A stretch of 13,804 bases of DNA. Source: CAYYMH01 sp964472785 (GTDB lineage Bacteria > Zhuqueibacterota > Zhuqueibacteria > Thermofontimicrobiales > Thermofontimicrobiaceae). This document shows, piece after piece, positions 1-7,436 of the stretch. Both the position numbers and the translations under genes were made by a program. Position 1 is the first letter of the stretch. Each line of letters starts with the position of its first letter. Under the pieces are notes generated by a model. It ran no database searches, was not told the origin of the DNA, and saw only the letters and a program-made list of their open reading frames with translations. The stretch lies in the NCBI GenBank assembly GCA_964472785.1, contig CAYYMH010000084.1, forward strand, positions 1-13,804, in the 5' to 3' direction.

Positions 1-407
1 GTTTTATTGAAAATATTAAACTTAACTAACACAAGTGTCGAAGTTGGGTTAAATGGATAAGGGAAAAATATAGCATCCTCTATTTCAATTGCTATGTCGA
101 GAAGTCTATTTGTTTGCAATTTCGCTCTATAAAGATACTCATCATCTCCAGTAAGTGAATAACCATCGAGAAACAAAATCGCCCCGGTACTATTTTTGGG
201 ATAGTAGCGCGTCAATGGATATGGCGAGGAACACACATAGGGCAGTTCCTTATACTCAAGTTCATTTATTTTAAACTCTTGAGTATTAAAGTTTTTATTA
301 ATATCATGCCGAATCGGATTTTCAGAATATTTGTCAGAACAGAAAACGAACATAATAAACATTAAGCATAAAGTAAAATAAAACCTTATTTGTAGCTTAT
401 CTTTCAT
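1..407 (-). CDS. Exported protein, N-terminal part, truncated by the left edge
   Basis: A minus-strand reading frame open for 135 codons from an ATG at 405-407 to the window edge, so its C-terminus is not seen. Residues 1-22 are a basic start followed by a hydrophobic stretch ending FVFC, with Cys23 then SDKYSEN. This looks like a signal peptide, perhaps of a lipoprotein, although Phe just before the Cys is not a standard lipobox residue. The mature part contains PLTRYYPKN, GAILFLDGYSLTGDDEYLYRA and FFPYPFN. The pattern of residues, Tyr and Ala after a helical stretch followed by FFPYPF, recalls D-glucuronyl C5-epimerase C-terminal-like alpha/alpha-barrel proteins; that is from memory and weak. 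No clear Shine-Dalgarno site precedes the ATG. The gene lies 30 bp downstream of the antiporter gene on the same strand and could be its transcriptional successor. That it is a gene is likely; its function is unknown. Confidence 0.6.
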   Translation of the reverse strand, partial: MKDKLQIRFYFTLCLMFIMFVFCSDKYSENPIRHDINKNFNTQEFKINELEYKELPYVCSSPYPLTRYYPKNSTGAILFLDGYSLTGDDEYLYRAKLQTNRLLDIAIEIEDAIFFPYPFNPTSTLVLVKFNIFNK

Positions 408-437
408 TTTGAGGTACCAGAATTTTTTAATTTAATC

Positions 438-1850
438 TTACAATAACCCCACGACCACATAAAACACTACCGCCAATCCAGCCGCAGTAAAGGCGTAAGG
501 CAATTGCGTACTCACATGATCCATCGGATCGCAGGCAGTTGCCATGGATGAGATAATGGTCGTGTCTGAAACCGGTGAGCAGTGATCTCCGAACACGCCG
601 CCTCCCATCACGGCGCTCACCATCAGCGGCAAATTGATACCCATATTTTGCGCCAATGGCACGGCTATCGGCATCATAATCGCAAACGTTCCCCAAGACG
701 TTCCTGTAGCAAAGGAAATAAAACATGACACCAAAAACACCAGCGGAACCACAAGCACCGGATGTAACGCAGCGGTTGCCAATCCTGAAACATAGGGACC
801 GGTTCCCAACGTTTTACAGGTCGCACCCATGGCAAAGGCAAAAACCATCAGCAATCCCATCGGGATCAGACCGCCCATTCCTTTGATCACCAGATCGAGC
901 GTTTCTTTTAAACCGAAAATATGTTGAACCTTGTAAATAATTCCTCCAACAAAAACGCCCATCAGCACTGCCCAAAAAACCGCTGTCGATCCGGATCCTT
1001 CGGTAATACGCCCTTCTCCGGTAATTAATAGTCCGAGCGGAACGGTGGCAACCATCGCGATCAAAGGTACGATCATATTCACAGGGCGCGGAGTGACGCC
1101 TTCTTTTACAGGCATTGCGATCGTTTCTTCTGTCACAAGTAGCTGGGCGCCGTCCCGAATCACCTTTCCGGTATTTTTTGCTCGCTTTTCTGCCTTTGCC
1201 ATCGGGCCATAATCTTTATTCAAAAATATAATAATCAAAACCAACAATATCGTAAACATGGCATAAAAATTGGTCGTCACTGCTTTGAGCACCGTAAAGA
1301 ACGGATCGTCAATTTGCTGTGCGACTAAAAGTCCGGTCAGCACTGCTCCCCAGCCATTGAACGGAATCATCACACAAACCGGAGCTGAAGTGGAATGGGC
1401 TAAATACGCCAGTTTCTCACGAGGTGCCTTAAATTTGTCGTAGATCGGTCTGCCAATCGAACCGATGACCAGGTTTATCATATTGCTCTCAATAAAAATA
1501 AGCACCCCCACAATCCACAGCATAAAACTGGCGCTCCTCCGATTTTTAACCAATCCTTTTTTGCCGACCCATTGAATAAATCCCTGCACACCACCCGAGT
1601 GCTGCATAAGAATAATCAGCGCACCGACCATCATGCTGAAAATAATGACCTTGGTATTCCCGGAATCTTTGAACACATCGATAATCGCTTCCAGAGCATA
1701 GCGGATTCCCGATATTGGGTTCCAACCATGAATTGCTGTCCATCCAAGCCAAATGCCCAAAAACAGTGCCGGATAAACCTGTTTCGTTTTGATTGCTAAA
1801 AAAATAGCTAGTAGCGGGGGAAGAATTGATATCCAACCGTAAGTATCCAC
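438..1850 (-). CDS. NhaC-family Na+/H+ antiporter-like transporter
   Basis: A 470-residue polytopic inner-membrane protein of the NhaC family, which exchanges Na+ for H+ or, in related members, organic acids (MleN-type). Two family motifs are present: ATGTSWGTFAIMMP (residues 381-394) and GGGVFGDHCSPVSDTTI (417-432), which form the conserved transport core. About a dozen hydrophobic segments span the length, interrupted by a charged, probably cytoplasmic loop at about 210-255 rich in Lys and Arg. Length matches the family. The start is GTG, chosen because AAGGA lies 7 bases upstream and the next residues (DTYGWISILPPLLAIF) begin the first membrane helix. A possible promoter lies about 55 bases upstream. 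It follows the cysteine-cluster gene by 138 bp. The family is secure; the exact substrate (Na+/H+, malate/lactate or an amino acid) cannot be told from the sequence. Confidence 0.92.
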   Translation of the reverse strand: MDTYGWISILPPLLAIFLAIKTKQVYPALFLGIWLGWTAIHGWNPISGIRYALEAIIDVFKDSGNTKVIIFSMMVGALIILMQHSGGVQGFIQWVGKKGLVKNRRSASFMLWIVGVLIFIESNMINLVIGSIGRPIYDKFKAPREKLAYLAHSTSAPVCVMIPFNGWGAVLTGLLVAQQIDDPFFTVLKAVTTNFYAMFTILLVLIIIFLNKDYGPMAKAEKRAKNTGKVIRDGAQLLVTEETIAMPVKEGVTPRPVNMIVPLIAMVATVPLGLLITGEGRITEGSGSTAVFWAVLMGVFVGGIIYKVQHIFGLKETLDLVIKGMGGLIPMGLLMVFAFAMGATCKTLGTGPYVSGLATAALHPVLVVPLVFLVSCFISFATGTSWGTFAIMMPIAVPLAQNMGINLPLMVSAVMGGGVFGDHCSPVSDTTIISSMATACDPMDHVSTQLPYAFTAAGLAVVFYVVVGLL

Positions 1851-1857
1851 ACGAACG

Positions 1858-1862
1858 TCCTT
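1858..1862 (-). promoter_or_regulatory. Ribosome binding site fixing the GTG start of the antiporter
   Basis: The minus strand reads GGAAAGGA, with the AAGGA core 7 bases before the GTG at 1848-1850. No ATG in frame is near, so this site decides the start. Confidence 0.65.
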
Positions 1863-1905
1863 TCCGAATTCATCGAATCATTTTCGATTTCAATTTTGTT
1901 CTAAC

Positions 1906-1934
1906 ACAATACATAATTTAAAATGGAAAAGCAA
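1906..1934 (-). promoter_or_regulatory. Candidate sigma-70-type promoter for the antiporter gene
   Basis: On the minus strand TTGCTT (1929-1934) and TATTGT (1906-1911) are separated by exactly 17 bases, about 55 bases before the GTG start. The -35 keeps only the TTG and the -10 matches 4 of 6, so this is a pattern match in AT-rich DNA. Confidence 0.3.
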
Positions 1935-1988
1935 GTGAAAACAGGTGCTGTTTAACCGTCTGCATATTTATCTTTTGTAAAAGCTCCA

Positions 1989-2540
1989 TTATCGTTTATT
2001 AAATTGAATGTCGTTCAAAATCCTTTTCAACGGTATTCTGTTATCTGGTTGCCATTTCTTATTTAGAATCTGTTCCGAAAACAATATATCGATACGGGTT
2101 AAATCTTCGTTAAATTTATTCATGTCCAATACATGTTTTTCATCAAATTCATTGTCAGGTGGTAATTCAGTAAAATTCAACCGACAATAATCGATAAACG
2201 TAATTTCCGCCTCATGATAATAAATTGGCAATCCATGGGTGCGGCAGATTATGGGACGCTCATGGAAAACAACGCACCTATTTTTCCATAATAAAGGACA
2301 ATGTTCATCATTTTTTTTATGGCTGCGGCGTAGTCTTCGTATCCTCTGCAGTGTAAACGTTTTTAATTTTTGTTCAATGATGTACGCTTCGATCGACAGT
2401 ACAGAACGCTCTACCTGGCAACAATGGCTGCAGCCGGGCTTGCACACAAGATGCTCCGCATAAAGCTTTTCCAACCTGCTGCAGATTCTGCCTATTTTAT
2501 GGAGTAAGTTTTGATATTGAAAAAGAATATCGTCTAACAT
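1989..2540 (-). CDS. YkgJ-type cysteine-cluster (CxxCxxCC-like) protein
   Basis: A 183-residue soluble protein of the YkgJ / 'zinc- or iron-chelating' family (Pfam CxxCxxCC). The first cluster is CKPGCSHCC (Cys33, 37, 40, 41). The second half is CPLLWKNRCVVF (Cys81, Cys89) followed by ERPIICRTHGLP (Cys99), the typical 'RP..CR..G' ending of the metal-binding region; Cys119 may add a ligand. The N-terminal 30 residues are a predicted helix. Family members are thought to bind Fe-S or a metal ion, but their biochemical role is largely undefined. The ATG start at 2538-2540 has no strong Shine-Dalgarno site. It sits between a hairpin repeat upstream and the antiporter gene 138 bp downstream, so it may be transcribed separately from the Memo gene. 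Family assignment is firm, function is not. Confidence 0.85.
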   Translation of the reverse strand: MLDDILFQYQNLLHKIGRICSRLEKLYAEHLVCKPGCSHCCQVERSVLSIEAYIIEQKLKTFTLQRIRRLRRSHKKNDEHCPLLWKNRCVVFHERPIICRTHGLPIYYHEAEITFIDYCRLNFTELPPDNEFDEKHVLDMNKFNEDLTRIDILFSEQILNKKWQPDNRIPLKRILNDIQFNKR

Positions 2541-2585
2541 AAACCAATTGTGTTTTTTCGATTCCGGTTGTTTTCAAATTCGCTT

Positions 2586-2736
2586 GCCACAGAGGCTCAA
2601 AGTACACAGAGGGTTGAATAAATTTTATAGATAAACAATAGCGGTCTCCACATAGATTAAACCGTATTTTTCATCTAATAAGTTTAATGTAAATTTTCTT
2701 CAATTTTTTCCTCTGCGATCTCCGAGGCTCTGTGGC
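2586..2736. repeat. Imperfect inverted repeat A ('CCACAGAGG' type)
   Basis: The 220 bp between the cysteine-cluster and Memo genes is occupied mainly by a 151 bp element bounded by an inverted repeat. The left arm begins GCCACAGAGGCTC (2586-2598) and the right arm ends GAGGCTCTGTGGC (2724-2736), 12 of the outer 13 positions pairing. Weaker pairing extends to about 28 bases per arm (roughly 21 of 28). The left arm itself contains two CACAGAGG units spaced about 15 bases apart. The 95 bp interior is AT-rich without an open frame. No transposase and no target duplication are evident. It could be a non-autonomous mobile element, a transcript-end hairpin or a protein-binding site. Confidence 0.65.
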
Positions 2737-2760
2737 TAATCAAAAATTAGCTTGAAACTC

Positions 2761-3876
2761 TCATCGATATCCGATAGCGGAATAACCCACCCAATGTCGG
2801 AGGTGGTTGGGAGCCGTGGTTCCGATACCGATATTTGTTAATGGCATTACTCCTAAATTATAACTTGTGTCATAGCGAAGAAAGTATCCGTCTAATGGTG
2901 AGTGATTTAATTTTTCCATTAATTTTCTCACCGTATTTAATCCGAGTGGAATGGAAAAACGTCCACACCACCGAATTTTGTAATCCTTCAAATCATTCTC
3001 GCCCCAAACTCGCTGGCAAAAATCTCTCAATTTTTGTTCGGTCAAATCTCCGGTTAAATTATGTCGAATCAAACTGCTATCCTGACCCGTTGCTTTTAAA
3101 TAGCCGGCTTCATCCGCGCCAAACGGCGCCATGTTTCTGCCGCCCCAATCTTTGTCTCCGTAATGATCTCCGTCGTTTGAGCAAATAAAGGAAATATCCT
3201 TTGCCGGTTCATAACCATTTTGCTGAATTATCGCTTTCAAAGCGGCAGCCAGTTGTTCCGATAACATCTCAATTCGCTCCCAACTCATGTATGGCACTAA
3301 AATAGAAACTATTTCCGCATCCGGGAGGTAATGTTGGATAACCGGAACGATGCCTTCCACAGAATGCTCTTGTGATTGCCATTCGTTGTTAACGACATAA
3401 ATCGAATCCGGAAGTTGGGTGATAATTTTATCACGCAATGGAGACACCCTCACCGGTTTCTCTGGTCCCTGCCAATAATCAAAGGAGTCAAAAATGAACA
3501 CATTTTCGGCTCCCCAATCAGCTGCTTTGTGAGCTACGCCGAAAATGATGACATGTTTTGCTAGCAAATTTTGAAACAAATGCACGTAAACTCGTCCCGC
3601 CAAAAGATGATCATCGTGAGGACAAACGCCGGCAATCCAGGGTTTATTGCCAAACTTCTTTCGGTTTTGATTGATTACGTTCTTTTCGAGAGTTTCAGCT
3701 AAGTCAATCACAGATCGGATTTGATGCTCTGTGAACGAAAATCCGACAGTGTCTTTAAGTGCTCGAATTTGGAGTTCATTATTTACAGCTTCATTTTTCG
3801 GCCGATTGTTTTTGCACGAAAATAGTCCGGTAATTGTAAACATCACAAAAAATGCAATCAAAAATCGGTAATTCAA
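2761..3876 (-). CDS. Memo-family (AmmeMemoRadiSam system protein B-like) lipoprotein
   Basis: A 371-residue Memo-like protein carrying a lipoprotein signal: residues 1-20 are hydrophobic and end LFSC with Cys21 as the lipidation site, so the protein should be membrane-anchored outside the cytoplasm. The Memo fold motifs are CPHDDHLLAG (His87), FGVAHK (His116), SNDGDHYG (His238) and RWCGRFSIPLG (Cys304). In human MEMO1 the equivalent three His and one Cys form a metal/redox site, and all four are kept here. The start is TTG, supported by GGAGGT 6 bases upstream; no ATG is suitably placed. It lies 42 bp after the tandem-ACT gene and is probably in its operon. The usual bacterial partners of Memo B proteins, AMMECR1 and a radical-SAM enzyme, are absent from this window. 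Family secure; the reaction is unknown. Confidence 0.88.
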   Translation of the reverse strand: MNYRFLIAFFVMFTITGLFSCKNNRPKNEAVNNELQIRALKDTVGFSFTEHQIRSVIDLAETLEKNVINQNRKKFGNKPWIAGVCPHDDHLLAGRVYVHLFQNLLAKHVIIFGVAHKAADWGAENVFIFDSFDYWQGPEKPVRVSPLRDKIITQLPDSIYVVNNEWQSQEHSVEGIVPVIQHYLPDAEIVSILVPYMSWERIEMLSEQLAAALKAIIQQNGYEPAKDISFICSNDGDHYGDKDWGGRNMAPFGADEAGYLKATGQDSSLIRHNLTGDLTEQKLRDFCQRVWGENDLKDYKIRWCGRFSIPLGLNTVRKLMEKLNHSPLDGYFLRYDTSYNLGVMPLTNIGIGTTAPNHLRHWVGYSAIGYR

Positions 3877-3882
3877 AATCTG

Positions 3883-3888
3883 ACCTCC
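3883..3888 (-). promoter_or_regulatory. Ribosome binding site fixing the TTG start of the Memo gene
   Basis: The minus strand has GGAGGT, 6 bases before TTG (3874-3876). This near-perfect Shine-Dalgarno sequence is the reason for accepting a TTG start, which also gives a complete signal peptide. Confidence 0.75.
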
Positions 3889-3918
3889 GAAAGATTGATG
3901 GGTTTTTTCGATCGCGAA

Positions 3919-4302
3919 TCAACTTTCTTTGAACAAGCTCAACGCGGTATCTGTATCAGCCACATCCAAAATAAGTGTTATGAAATTATCGTTCGGACTG
4001 GTGGTCCCGTAAGCATGGGAAATGTTAATACCAACGTGTCCGATCCGCTCTGTAATATAAGCTAACTCATTGCTGGTATTTTCAACCCGCACTCTGATCA
4101 CATCCCGTATCTCGACAGCATATTTATTATCCTGCAATAATTGTCTGGTCTGCTCAACATTGTCAACTGACAGCTTAGCGCTGTCCACAAACACGCCGAG
4201 ACTTTCAATTTTAATTTTGTGTTCAGCCAGAGTGTTTAATAATTGGCCCAAAGCATTGGGTCTGTCTTCGAGGATAACGAAAAGTTCTTTGACTTTCTCC
4301 AT
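3919..4302 (-). CDS. Tandem ACT-domain protein
   Basis: A 127-residue cytoplasmic protein made of two ACT domains, the small beta-alpha-beta-beta-alpha-beta ligand-binding modules that usually sense amino acids. Domain 1 (about residues 5-65) has ELFVILEDRPNALGQLLNTLAE, the classic 'pGxL' turn between strand and helix, here with NALGQL. Domain 2 (about 68-127) has VRVENTSNELAYITERIGHVGINISHAY. There is no attached catalytic or DNA-binding domain, as in stand-alone ACT proteins of the COG4747 kind. The ATG is preceded by AAAGGAG with 7-base spacing. It follows the small membrane-protein gene by 118 bp and precedes the Memo gene by 42 bp on the same strand. The ligand is unknown; a role in sensing an amino acid released by the upstream acylase would be speculation. 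Confidence 0.85.
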   Translation of the reverse strand: MEKVKELFVILEDRPNALGQLLNTLAEHKIKIESLGVFVDSAKLSVDNVEQTRQLLQDNKYAVEIRDVIRVRVENTSNELAYITERIGHVGINISHAYGTTSPNDNFITLILDVADTDTALSLFKES

Positions 4303-4420
4303 AAATATTCTCCTTTGCTAAAAAATGAATTAGAGAAAAAAGTAATTCTCATTGATATTTTTGTCTCAATGAAAAAGTGAGACGGCGTTATTTCCAAAAC
4401 GAAAATTTAGCCTAATAATT

Positions 4421-4792
4421 TCAAATACTCACTTTCGGCTTAAATAAAACCCGCTTCCACAAAAATCCGGTCAAACTGCCAAGCCCTCCCAGGATTCCTG
4501 ACATCAGCAAAGTAAAAATAAACAGCAACCAGGACATTGACCCGGGAAGCATAAATATTTCGGCTGTCATATCAATAAGCGGATAAACTTCGTGAAGGGC
4601 GGCACCATAAACCAATATTGTCAGTGAACATAATAGACAGCCAAAAAATCCGCCAATAAATGCATCCAATGTTTTTCTCTGAATTAAGCTCCCGATGAAT
4701 CCGGCAATGACCAATCCCTGCCAGAATCCGATTAATTCGAAAAACATTGCCACGGCAAAAGTGAAAATTAAACCCATCCAAAATTTATTCAT
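4421..4792 (-). CDS. Small hydrophobic membrane protein, unknown function
   Basis: A 123-residue protein I do not recognise. It has about four hydrophobic segments: residues 4-24, 25-40, 45-66 and 84-110. Several contain closely spaced glycines (AFIGGFFGC, SGILGGLGSLTGF), suggesting tightly packed helices. It ends in a short basic tail (KRVLFKPKVSI). Its ATG overlaps the acylase stop codon by one base (TAATG on the minus strand), so it is almost certainly translated by coupling to the acylase gene. That overlap and the membrane segments support a real gene. It could be an accessory for export or anchoring of the acylase, but nothing in the sequence shows this. Confidence 0.75.
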   Translation of the reverse strand: MNKFWMGLIFTFAVAMFFELIGFWQGLVIAGFIGSLIQRKTLDAFIGGFFGCLLCSLTILVYGAALHEVYPLIDMTAEIFMLPGSMSWLLFIFTLLMSGILGGLGSLTGFLWKRVLFKPKVSI

Positions 4793-7233
4793 TAGTCAAT
4801 TCCCTGTTGGAAAAAAATAATTGTCGATTCGATTTCGGTTTCAGAGATATCATTTCTGTGTTTCGGAAACAGCAGTGGAAAATATTCTTCATTCTGCCAG
4901 GGTTCCAAAAAGTCCATGTAATGCCTGCTTGCCGGATTGCCGCTTTGCCCGCCGGGATAGACACCCCAGGCACGTACCGGCTGTCCCATCGAGACAATCA
5001 TCCGCCATGACGGCCCAAACGAATTGACTCTTCCCGGACCGACATTCAAGGTACCGCTTCCCCCATTATTCGAAAATGGCTCAACGCCTAATGGCGGCAG
5101 TTTTGACAAATGGGGGATCGTTGTCTTATGATAATTCTTCCACTGCCACTCTTGCACATCCGGTCCGAACATTTCGCTCAACTTGTCAAGAGCCAGATGC
5201 ATACTTTGCACGATTATCTGATCCCGCGTTTCAATTTCTGGCGTCGTTGTATCGTCGAACCATTTTGAGTTTGGATCAGATTGGACGAGCCGTTCCAGTA
5301 CCAGATTGCTCGGTCTCAAGTACCACCGCTTCGTGTCAGGAAAATGATCCGACCAAACAGCATGTTTGAAATGTCTTAAAAATTCAGTGAAGATTGTAGC
5401 GCCAATTTCGTCTTTGCGCATCTCAAAATTCCAGGAGTTCAAAACATTGAAAACCGTATCAATTTTTGAATTTCCATTCCCGGAGTCACCCCGCTTCAGT
5501 GAATTTAAAATATAAGGAACCAATTTTTCTGCCTGCACTGAAAAGGCATCGGTTTGAAATTGCTGCATCATATTGGCATCAATCTGGTCAGTTTTTTCTA
5601 AAATTTGATTGATCCGTCGTGCTCGATAATCTGAAGGCCAATTCCAGCCGAAATATGGTTCTCTCCGATTTAACGGTTGCTGATTGGCAGAGGCCAGATA
5701 TCCTTGATCCGGATTATAAATCTGCGGTAAGTCAGAAAATGGAGTGAACGAAAGCCAATCCTGCGCATCACTATTTCCGTTACTTACAGAACGTCCCAAT
5801 CCGCTGCGTCGAACCGGATTTTTGCCGGCACAAGTCATCGCGATATTACCCCCGACATTCGCATAAACGAAATTCTGCGCCGGTACAGTATAATTTTTCA
5901 ATGCCGTTTGAAAATCAGCAAAATTCTTTGCCCGATTTAATAAATAAACCGACGTGCCGCCAAAACCAATCAAATTGCCTGTCCATTGAAAGCTGTAAAT
6001 TTCACCCCGGAAATCAATCACCGGACCATAATAGGTGTATTCGACAACAATTGTCGTATCCGGCGCGTTTTTCACCTGGATTGTTTCACTCATTTTTTCA
6101 ACCGGTTCCCATTTACCGTTACGTAAATACGAATTGTGCTGCTGCGAATCAAAGGTCATCCGAAACAAATCGGTCACATCCCAACCGCCATTTGTCATCC
6201 CCCACGCGATATGTTCATTAAACCCGATGACCACAAACGGCGCTCCGGGAAGTGTCACGCCATACACATTGAAATCGGGACAGTTTAAATGAGCCTCATA
6301 CCAAAGCGACGGAATTTGTAACCCCAGATGCGGATCGTTGGCGAGAATGGGCGCGCCTGTCTTTGTCTTTTTCCCGCTTACCACCCAATTGTTACTCCCG
6401 AAACCGGACTCATTTACCCGGGAGCGTGTCCATAGATTTTCATCCTTTTCCAAAGACAAATTCACTTTTATCGACGTCGTATCAGCTTTTTTGTGAAATG
6501 ATGCCGCCGATTTCTGTTCAGGAATAATCGGGTAATCAATGGTTGAAAATAGCGGATATAATTGTTCCAGTTCCTGCCGGGAGAAAATTTGTTTTAATTC
6601 TGAAAAATAAAGATCGTCCCAGGTGAGGCTCAGATCTGCCATCATCAAATTGATCAGTACCGTTTTTTCAACGCTCCAGGGCTCCGGCCGATAATTCATC
6701 AATTTAAACTCAAACGGTTGATTTTTTTCTGACAGTTGATCAATATAATAATTCACCCCATTCGAGTAGGAAGTAAGCGCCTGAAAAATTTGAGAATCCT
6801 CTTTCAAATTGGAAACGATATTTTCCACCGTTCGCGTTGTACCCAATCGTCTTCGCCGAATATCCGAACCGAGTGCTTCTTTCCCGACAACTTCCGCAAG
6901 GCGTCCGGCTGTAAAACGCGTTTGAATATCCATCTGCCATAAACGGTCACGAGCATGGATATAACCCATTGAAAAATAGACATCTGATTCATTTGAACAA
7001 AAAATATGTGGCACAAAGCGACCGTCAAATATGACTTCAACTTTTGCTTGAAGATCAGCAGTTTGAATTTCCGTCAATTTTGGAAAATCATCTTCCCAAG
7101 CGGAATGCCAAAATCCACTGTAAGCATCGAAAAACTGACCCAGCGGCGGAACAGGTCCGAACGAGCGGGACAGAACGTAAACAAAAGCAAAAGTCAGAAT
7201 CGTGGCAACAAAAGCGGTAGCCGCCCTTTTCAA
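4792..7233 (-). CDS. Penicillin acylase family (Ntn-hydrolase) amidase
   Basis: An 813-residue precursor of the penicillin acylase family: periplasmic N-terminal-nucleophile amidases that cleave acyl side chains from beta-lactams, acyl-homoserine lactones or related amides. Residues 1-25 form a basic-hydrophobic export signal or anchor. The alpha-chain region covers about 60-230, with YIHARDRLWQMD (91-102) typical of the family. Autocatalytic cleavage should occur before Ser280 in GFGSNNWVVSG, making Ser280 the nucleophile at the start of the beta chain. Further motifs are NDPHLGLQIPSLWY (299-312), GFNEHIAWGMTN (337-348), QNFVYANVGGNIA (453-465) and SANQQP with Asn517 as likely oxyanion residue. 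Length is normal. The start is TTG with GGAGG 5 bases upstream. It heads a minus-strand gene set. The family is secure; the substrate is not predictable. Confidence 0.93.
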   Translation of the reverse strand: MKRAATAFVATILTFAFVYVLSRSFGPVPPLGQFFDAYSGFWHSAWEDDFPKLTEIQTADLQAKVEVIFDGRFVPHIFCSNESDVYFSMGYIHARDRLWQMDIQTRFTAGRLAEVVGKEALGSDIRRRRLGTTRTVENIVSNLKEDSQIFQALTSYSNGVNYYIDQLSEKNQPFEFKLMNYRPEPWSVEKTVLINLMMADLSLTWDDLYFSELKQIFSRQELEQLYPLFSTIDYPIIPEQKSAASFHKKADTTSIKVNLSLEKDENLWTRSRVNESGFGSNNWVVSGKKTKTGAPILANDPHLGLQIPSLWYEAHLNCPDFNVYGVTLPGAPFVVIGFNEHIAWGMTNGGWDVTDLFRMTFDSQQHNSYLRNGKWEPVEKMSETIQVKNAPDTTIVVEYTYYGPVIDFRGEIYSFQWTGNLIGFGGTSVYLLNRAKNFADFQTALKNYTVPAQNFVYANVGGNIAMTCAGKNPVRRSGLGRSVSNGNSDAQDWLSFTPFSDLPQIYNPDQGYLASANQQPLNRREPYFGWNWPSDYRARRINQILEKTDQIDANMMQQFQTDAFSVQAEKLVPYILNSLKRGDSGNGNSKIDTVFNVLNSWNFEMRKDEIGATIFTEFLRHFKHAVWSDHFPDTKRWYLRPSNLVLERLVQSDPNSKWFDDTTTPEIETRDQIIVQSMHLALDKLSEMFGPDVQEWQWKNYHKTTIPHLSKLPPLGVEPFSNNGGSGTLNVGPGRVNSFGPSWRMIVSMGQPVRAWGVYPGGQSGNPASRHYMDFLEPWQNEEYFPLLFPKHRNDISETEIESTIIFFQQGID

Positions 7234-7238
7234 ATAAA

Positions 7239-7243
7239 CCTCC
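7239..7243 (-). promoter_or_regulatory. Ribosome binding site fixing the TTG start of the acylase
   Basis: GGAGG lies 5 bases before TTG (7231-7233) on the minus strand. The next in-frame Met lies inside the conserved domain, so the TTG is the only start that keeps the export signal. Confidence 0.75.
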
Positions 7244-7288
7244 GGAGATTGAAAAATTGAGACAAGTGTGATAAGCTATGCGAGATAC

Positions 7289-7317
7289 TTTATGCTATTA
7301 TTTTGGAAAACGAACAA
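7289..7317 (-). promoter_or_regulatory. Candidate sigma-70-type promoter for the acylase gene set
   Basis: On the minus strand TTGTTC (7312-7317) and CATAAA (7289-7294) are 17 bases apart, about 55 bases before the acylase start. Both hexamers match only partly, so it is a weak candidate in the correct place. Confidence 0.28.
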
Positions 7318-7366
7318 TGAGAAAACTGAGCAATTCATGAGTAAAATATTAATTCATTAAAAAATA

Positions 7367-7397
7367 TAGGAGGTTAATGTCAAAAAGTCAAGTGTAA
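7367..7397 (+). other. Orphan Shine-Dalgarno site with a six-codon ORF
   Basis: TAGGAGGT (7367-7374) is followed after a short gap by ATG at 7377 and a frame encoding MSKSQV with a stop at 7395-7397. The site is as good as those of the real genes, though the spacing (3 bases after AGGAGG) is short. It lies upstream of the best reductase promoter, so it may be a leftover gene start or a minor leader peptide. Confidence 0.25.
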
Positions 7398-7436
7398 AAT
7401 TTAAAAAAATGTCATTTATTTTGGCGATACCATCGA

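Noticed and set aside
427..726. 99-codon frame on the same strand within the antiporter gene
   Set aside because: It lies out of frame inside the coding region that carries the NhaC signature motifs, so it is a shadow frame.
2586..2736. Possible insertion sequence or CRISPR-like repeat
   Set aside because: There is no transposase frame and no target-site duplication, and the arms are inverted rather than directly repeated with spacers.
4807..7260. Several plus-strand open frames of 60-100 codons within the acylase gene
   Set aside because: They lie opposite a strongly conserved 813-codon gene with family motifs throughout, and none resembles a known protein; they are antisense artefacts.
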